Shown: positions 40,255-44,489 of the stretch, piece by piece
Layout of the letters: each line of letters begins with the position of its first letter
Numbering within the stretch: position 1 is the first letter of the stretch
Assembly (NCBI GenBank): GCA_934725105.1
Contig: CAKVBD010000018.1
Span: 1 to 44,489, forward strand
DNA: 44,489 bases
Reading direction: 5' to 3'
DNA from: an uncultured Bulleidia sp.
Lineage (GTDB): Bacteria > Bacillota_I > Bacilli_A > Erysipelotrichales > Erysipelotrichaceae
Translations under genes and position numbers: made by a program
The notes under the pieces: generated by a model
What the model was told of the DNA's origin: nothing
Seen by the model: only the letters and a program-made list of their open reading frames with translations
Database searches by the model: none

Positions 40255-41997
40255 ATGAAAAAACTATTAGTTTATTTAAAAGATTATAAGAAAGAAAGTA
40301 TTCTCGCTCCAGCATTTAAATTACTCGAAGCTTTGTTTGATTTATTTACACCAATTCTTGTCGCAAATATTATCAACACAGGAATACAGACAAAAGATAC
40401 AACATATATCTTTCATCAATTCTTATTCTTGATTGCATTTGCCTTGATTGGTTTATCCTGCAGTATTGTTGCTCAGTACTATGCATCTAAAAGTGCAGTT
40501 GGCTTTACTACCAAATTAAGACAGGCACTCTTTGATCATATTCAATCATTATCCTATACAGAAATTGATACATTAACACCAGATACGTTAATGACACGAT
40601 TAACTTCTGACTGTAATCAGATACAGAATGGTTTAAATCTTGCATTACGATTACTGTTAAGAAGTCCATTCATTGTATTTGGGGCAATGATTGCTTCATT
40701 CTTGATCAATGTAAAAATTGCATGGATCTTTGTTGTAACGATTGTATTGTTACTCATCGTTGTATTCTCTATCATGTTGATATCCATTCCATTATTCAAG
40801 AAAGTTCAGAAGGCACTGGAAAAAGTTTTATCTCTGACAAGAGAAAATCTTACTGGTGTTAGAGTCATTCGTGCATTTCGAAAAGAACAAGATGAAGTAA
40901 AAGAATTCAACAATGCAAATACTGCATATACAAAACAGAATGAATTTGTTGGAAAGATTTCTGCTTTAATGAATCCTTTAACATATGTCATTATCAATAT
41001 CGCTACGATTCTTCTCATTCAAAAAGGTGCCATCCAGGTCAATCTTGGCAATCTGGCACAAGGTGATGTTGTTGCGCTATACAACTACATGGCGCAGATT
41101 GTTGTTGAACTGATTAAGCTTGCATCTTTGATTATCACAATTGATAAATCCATTGCATGTGCAGAAAGAGTACAGTCTATCTTAGATGTCAACACAAGTA
41201 TTTCCTACCCTGCAGAAACAAAAGAAGCCTCTTCCAGACAAGCTATCACATTTGATCATGTATGCTTTCAGTATGCATCTGCTTCTGAAGAATCTCTGCA
41301 TGATATCTCCTTTTCTATCAATAAAGGACAGACATTAGGAATCATTGGCGCAACAGGTGCAGGAAAATCTACAATTGTAAATCTCATTCCTCGCTTCTAT
41401 GATGCAACACATGGAACAGTTTCCATTGATGGCATCAATGTCAAAGACTATACAAAAGAAGATCTTATCCACAAGATTGGTGTTGTTCCGCAAAAAGCAG
41501 TTTTATTTGCGGGAAGTATTCGCGATAACATGAAGATTGGCAATGAAAGTGCTACAGATGAAGAAATCTGGAATGCATTGCAGCTTGCACAGGCAAAAGA
41601 AGTCGTCGAAGGAAAAGACGGACTGTTAGACTATATGATTGAACAGAATGGCAGAAACCTTTCTGGCGGTCAGAAACAAAGACTTACCATTGCACGTGCA
41701 TTTGTCAAAGACCCAGAAATTATTGTATTAGATGATTCCGCAAGTGCATTAGATTTCGCAACAGATGCGAAACTCAGAGCTGCTCTACAAACAATTCATA
41801 AGACAACTGTCATTGTTTCTCAACGAACATCTTCCATTAAGCATGCAGATCTGATTCTTGTATTAGATGATGGAAAACTTGTTGGAAAAGGAACACATGA
41901 AGAGCTCATGAACAATTGTCACGTATATCAGGAAATCTATTATTCACAATTCCCTGAAGAAAAACCAGCAGATTTTAAGATGGAGGTACTCGCATGA
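40255..41997 (+). CDS. Heterodimeric ABC exporter, half with degenerate catalytic site
   Basis: This 580-residue half-transporter has six membrane helices (~1-310) with ENLTGVRVIRAFRKEQDE as a coupling segment, then an ATPase with GATGAGKST (Walker A), VVPQKAVLFAGSIRDN (Q-loop), LSGGQKQRLTIARAF (signature), IIVLDDSASALD (Walker B) and QRTSS in the H-loop position. Two key residues are altered: Asp replaces the catalytic Glu after Walker B, and Gln-Arg replaces the H-loop His (usually AHR or SQR in such halves). This is the usual non-canonical site of LmrC/YheI-type heterodimers, whose partner is the next gene. The stop overlaps it by ATGA. Confidence 0.92.
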   Translation: MKKLLVYLKDYKKESILAPAFKLLEALFDLFTPILVANIINTGIQTKDTTYIFHQFLFLIAFALIGLSCSIVAQYYASKSAVGFTTKLRQALFDHIQSLSYTEIDTLTPDTLMTRLTSDCNQIQNGLNLALRLLLRSPFIVFGAMIASFLINVKIAWIFVVTIVLLLIVVFSIMLISIPLFKKVQKALEKVLSLTRENLTGVRVIRAFRKEQDEVKEFNNANTAYTKQNEFVGKISALMNPLTYVIINIATILLIQKGAIQVNLGNLAQGDVVALYNYMAQIVVELIKLASLIITIDKSIACAERVQSILDVNTSISYPAETKEASSRQAITFDHVCFQYASASEESLHDISFSINKGQTLGIIGATGAGKSTIVNLIPRFYDATHGTVSIDGINVKDYTKEDLIHKIGVVPQKAVLFAGSIRDNMKIGNESATDEEIWNALQLAQAKEVVEGKDGLLDYMIEQNGRNLSGGQKQRLTIARAFVKDPEIIVLDDSASALDFATDAKLRAALQTIHKTTVIVSQRTSSIKHADLILVLDDGKLVGKGTHEELMNNCHVYQEIYYSQFPEEKPADFKMEVLA

Positions 41998-43721
41998 AAA
42001 CAGTCGTAAAAGTTCTTCATCAGATTCAAAAGCAGAAATGGTTTGTTGCCCTTTCTATCTTGCTTGCGGCAATTACCGTTGTATTAACACTTTATGCACC
42101 AATTCTATTTGGTGATGCGATTGATTATCTCATCGCAAAAGGAAATGTTGATTTTTCCTCTTTAACAGAAATTCTATCAAAACTATTCTTCATCATTGTG
42201 CTCACTGGTCTACTAACATGGATCATGAATGTTATCAATAACCATGTAACATTCCATGTAGTAAAAGACATTCGTTCTTCTGCCATTGAAAGAATTCAGG
42301 TATTGCCGCTCAAATATCTTGATGCACATTCTACAGGTGATATCGTATCTAGAATCATTGCGGATGCTGAACAGTTATCTGATGGATTACTGCTTGGCTT
42401 TACACAACTATTTACTGGTATCATTACAATCTTTGTAACCTTATATTTCATGTTTTCTAAATCTGTATGGATTACACTTCTTGTACTGGTATGTACACCT
42501 GTCAGTTTCTTTGTCGCAAAGTTTATCGCAACACATTCCTATACAATGTTTAAGAAACAATCCGAAACACGTGGAAAAGAAACAGCACTCATTGAAGAAA
42601 TGGTTGGAAATGCAAAGATTGTCAAAGCCTTTGGCTATGAAAACAATGCATCAAGTGCATTTCGTGCTATCAATACAGATCTAGATGAATATTCACAAAA
42701 AGCAACATTCTATTCTTCCTTAACAAACCCATGTACCCGTGCAGTCAACAATGTCATCTATGCACTCGTTGCCTTAATTGGTGCATACCTCATTCTGCAT
42801 GATCAGTTAACGGTTGGTGGATTAAGTATTCTATTGTCTTATGCAAATCAGTACATGAAACCATTCAATGATATTTCTTCTGTTGTTACAGAATTACAGA
42901 ATGCGATGGCATGTGCAGAAAGAATCTTCAGCTTTATGGAAACAGATACAGAAGTAGAAGAAACAAGCAAGACATTGCAGGAATGCAAGGGCTCTGTATC
43001 CATTCAAGACGTATCATTCCGTTACGATGAAGCAAAACCACTCATTGAAAACTTCAATCTAGAAGTGAAGCCAGGTATGCGCATTGCACTAGTTGGACCA
43101 ACAGGATGTGGTAAAACAACATTTATTAACTTATTAATGCGCTTCTATGATGTACGAACTGGTGCAATCTGTATCGATGGAGAAGACATCAAAGATTTAA
43201 CAAGACAGTCTGTACGTTCTTGTTATGGCATGGTTCTACAGGAAACATGGCTCAAAGAAGGAACCGTCAGAGATAACCTCATCTTCGGTAAAGAAAATGC
43301 AAGTGAAGAAGAAATCATTCACGCATGTAAAGAAGCCCACAGCTGGGAATTTATTAAAAAGCTACCAAAACAACTGGATACATATATTACAGAAGATACC
43401 CTCTCTGCTGGTCAAAAACAGCTGTTATGTATTACAAGAGTCATGCTTGCCTTGCCAACAATGCTGATCTTAGATGAAGCAACAAGTGCAATTGATACAA
43501 GAACAGAACTGCAGATTCAAAATGCATTCGATACGCTCATGAAAGGTAGAACAAGCTTTATCGTTGCGCATCGTTTATCAACAATTCGTAATGCAGATGT
43601 CATTCTTGTTATGAAAGATGGAAAGATTATTGAATCCGGCAATCATGAATCCTTAATGGAAAAGAAAGGATTCTATGAAAAGCTATACAGTTCTCAATTT
43701 GTGATTCCAGAAAAAATATAG
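41994..43721 (+). CDS. Heterodimeric ABC exporter, catalytically canonical half
   Basis: The 575-residue partner has six membrane helices and an ATPase with GPTGCGKTT (Walker A), MVLQETWLKEGTVRDN (Q-loop), LSAGQKQLLCITRVM (variant signature, Ala for Gly), MLILDEATSAID (Walker B with catalytic Glu) and AHRLST (H-loop His). Together with the preceding gene it forms a LmrCD/YheIH-like drug or lipid exporter with one consensus and one degenerate ATP site. It ends in a strong terminator that includes the stop codon region. Confidence 0.93.
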   Translation: MKTVVKVLHQIQKQKWFVALSILLAAITVVLTLYAPILFGDAIDYLIAKGNVDFSSLTEILSKLFFIIVLTGLLTWIMNVINNHVTFHVVKDIRSSAIERIQVLPLKYLDAHSTGDIVSRIIADAEQLSDGLLLGFTQLFTGIITIFVTLYFMFSKSVWITLLVLVCTPVSFFVAKFIATHSYTMFKKQSETRGKETALIEEMVGNAKIVKAFGYENNASSAFRAINTDLDEYSQKATFYSSLTNPCTRAVNNVIYALVALIGAYLILHDQLTVGGLSILLSYANQYMKPFNDISSVVTELQNAMACAERIFSFMETDTEVEETSKTLQECKGSVSIQDVSFRYDEAKPLIENFNLEVKPGMRIALVGPTGCGKTTFINLLMRFYDVRTGAICIDGEDIKDLTRQSVRSCYGMVLQETWLKEGTVRDNLIFGKENASEEEIIHACKEAHSWEFIKKLPKQLDTYITEDTLSAGQKQLLCITRVMLALPTMLILDEATSAIDTRTELQIQNAFDTLMKGRTSFIVAHRLSTIRNADVILVMKDGKIIESGNHESLMEKKGFYEKLYSSQFVIPEKI

Positions 43722-43750
43722 TCGAAGAAAATTTTCTTCGACTTTTTTGT
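43720..43750 (+). terminator. Intrinsic terminator of the sirtuin-ABC operon
   Basis: A 24-bp palindrome starting AGTCGAAGAAAA (43720-43743) is followed by TTTTTTG. It overlaps the stop of the second ABC gene. Confidence 0.92.
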
Positions 43751-43850
43751 TCTTATCGTAAGATATATACATAAATTCAATAAAAAAAGACCATTACCAA
43801 TAAAAGTCCTGCACTGATATACGTCAACACATCAGATGAAGGAGGCAAAA

Positions 43851-44218
43851 TTGAATATTAATAGTAATGACCTCGAGGACATATTAGCATATACCCTTGC
43901 CAACATAAAGGAAAAAATTCCAGGAAATCTGTTGTTTCAGGATACGAGGGTGCAATTGACGATTATCTTCAAAAGAACGTCACGAATTCTGAAGTTATAT
44001 TTGAAAAACTTCAAGAAATTGGTTATCCTGGAAGCAGAAACTCTATCAAACGATATATTGCTGCACATAAAGATCTGGTCCCAGCACCAAGAAAGATTGT
44101 AAGTCCACAAGGAAACAGAGGCAGAAGATATCATATAGGTCCTGGTGAGAATTACCAGATGGGCTGGGGATTTGTTAAAGTAAATACTCCTGAAAGTGTA
44201 TTGCAGCAAATGCATTAG
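43851..44218 (+). pseudogene. IS21-family (IstA) transposase remnant, frameshifted and truncated
   Basis: AAGGAGG five bases before TTG at 43851 starts a frame (LNINSNDLEDILAY...) that runs to the A6 run at 43912-43917, after which the coding sense continues in the -1 frame (SRKSVVSGYEGAIDDYL, then SRNSIKRYIAAHKDLVP and GNRGRRYHIGPGENYQ). The last part fits the start of the IstA catalytic domain, where PGE...Q-x-D-W-G is normal; here the catalytic Asp is Gly (YQMGWGFVKV). The frame ends about 17 residues later, so nearly all of the catalytic core is missing. No istB and no terminal repeats are visible. It is debris, not an active element. The 43751-43850 stretch before it shows nothing. Confidence 0.72.
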
Positions 44219-44246
44219 AAAAACACAATTAACTTCTCTTATATTT

Positions 44247-44489
44247 TTATAAATTTTTAACGGTATTTCCAGCAATTGTATAAAGATAATTCTTAACTTT
44301 TCCATATTCTTTATATCTATATAAATTGGAAAAGAAACGTGTAAATGCTTCTTGTGTTAAATCCTCTGCCTCATAGGGATCATAGATATGTAGCAAACAA
44401 TATTGATATATGCTTGAGTAATATTTTTTGACCAGTTTTTCACACGCATCTTCATCTCCTGCTCTTGCTAGATGTACTAACAAAGAATC
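44247..44489 (-). pseudogene. Truncated sigma-70 family (ECF-type) sigma factor, region 2 only
   Basis: The minus-strand frame enters from beyond the window and contains sigma region 2: RAGDEDACEKLVKKYYSSIY, then DPYEAEDLTQEAFTRFF (the core-binding helix signature) and NYLYTIAGNTVKNL. It stops at TAA (44247-44249), before any region 4 that would bind the -35 element. A few in-sense codons (IYKNIREVNC) continue in another frame just downstream, suggesting a frameshift, and the IS21 remnant lies within 30 bp. It is most likely a gene broken near an IS insertion; because the 5' end is outside the window, I cannot exclude a functional short form. Confidence 0.65.

Noticed and set aside
41261..41997. 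Inactivating mutation in the first ABC half
   Set aside because: Asp in place of the catalytic Glu and loss of the H-loop His are normal in the degenerate half of heterodimeric exporters.
43905..43920. Programmed -1 frameshift in the transposase remnant
   Set aside because: An A6 run could be slippery, but IS21 IstA is not known to need frameshifting, and the missing catalytic Asp and truncation show decay.
43937..44305. Minus-strand ORF of 122 codons across the IS21 remnant
   Set aside because: It is antisense to the transposase remnant. Only its early codons might be the shifted continuation of the broken sigma gene.

Overview
The window looks like chromosomal DNA of a low-GC Gram-positive bacterium (Bacillota). 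AT-rich codons, GGAGG-type ribosome binding sites, intrinsic terminators with U-tracts, a cre-like operator, BceAB-like and ECF transport parts and a heterodimeric ABC exporter all fit. A gut member of the Erysipelotrichia is my best guess, but that is an impression from gene content, not a demonstrated placement. I saw no tRNA, rRNA, CRISPR array or intact mobile element.

Region 1 (1-7.9 kb). A frameshifted zinc-ribbon remnant is followed, on the minus strand, by an aromatic amino acid operon transcribed aroB, aroC, aroE-aroK fusion, DAHP synthase, aroA, tyrA, and then a NusG-domain-II protein and a Gx-family membrane protein. Overlapping or nearly touching genes suggest one transcript. Upstream of aroB lie a promoter, a 12-codon leader ORF with adjacent Phe and Tyr codons, and mutually exclusive hairpins: a candidate attenuator. 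Dehydroquinase, chorismate mutase and prephenate dehydratase are not in the cluster.

Region 2 (7.9-16.3 kb). Here are a membrane-anchored pseudokinase-like protein, a lysine-rich histone-H1-like protein, bifunctional NAD(P)HX repair enzyme, an orphan FakA middle-domain protein, a DUF5060/DUF4038/DUF5605 glycoside hydrolase with a very acidic tail, a BceAB-like ABC transporter whose promoter contains a consensus cre box, and a stand-alone putative mono-ADP-ribosyltransferase.

Region 3 (16.3-23.8 kb). A tightly coupled six-gene minus-strand operon encodes an adenosine-deaminase-like enzyme fused to a SLOG/Rossmann-like domain, a spermidine-synthase-like protein, a PD-(D/E)XK-type protein with zinc ribbon, a TetM/EF-G-like GTPase fused to a YacP/Rae1-type NYN ribonuclease, a TMEM198-like membrane protein and a GNAT acetyltransferase. 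This is the most promising candidate for an undescribed system: it joins nucleotide chemistry, nucleic-acid cleavage and ribosome targeting.

Region 4 (23.8-39.4 kb). These are mostly minus-strand housekeeping and transport genes: gpmI; an ABC ATPase/FtsX permease/lipoprotein set under a strong promoter with an operator-like inverted repeat; a plus-strand YfcE-type phosphodiesterase; aldo-keto reductase, ECF S-component and glutaredoxin-like genes; a small unknown; a radical SAM protein; a patatin; a NdpA-type protein, HD hydrolase and MATE operon; and a GltD-like flavoprotein.

Region 5 (39.4-44.5 kb). A divergent plus-strand operon carries a sirtuin and both halves of an ABC exporter. The window ends in debris: a frameshifted, truncated IS21-type transposase beside a truncated sigma factor. 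Several genes have a -10 hexamer only 6-9 nt before ATG and no Shine-Dalgarno sequence, suggesting leaderless mRNAs.
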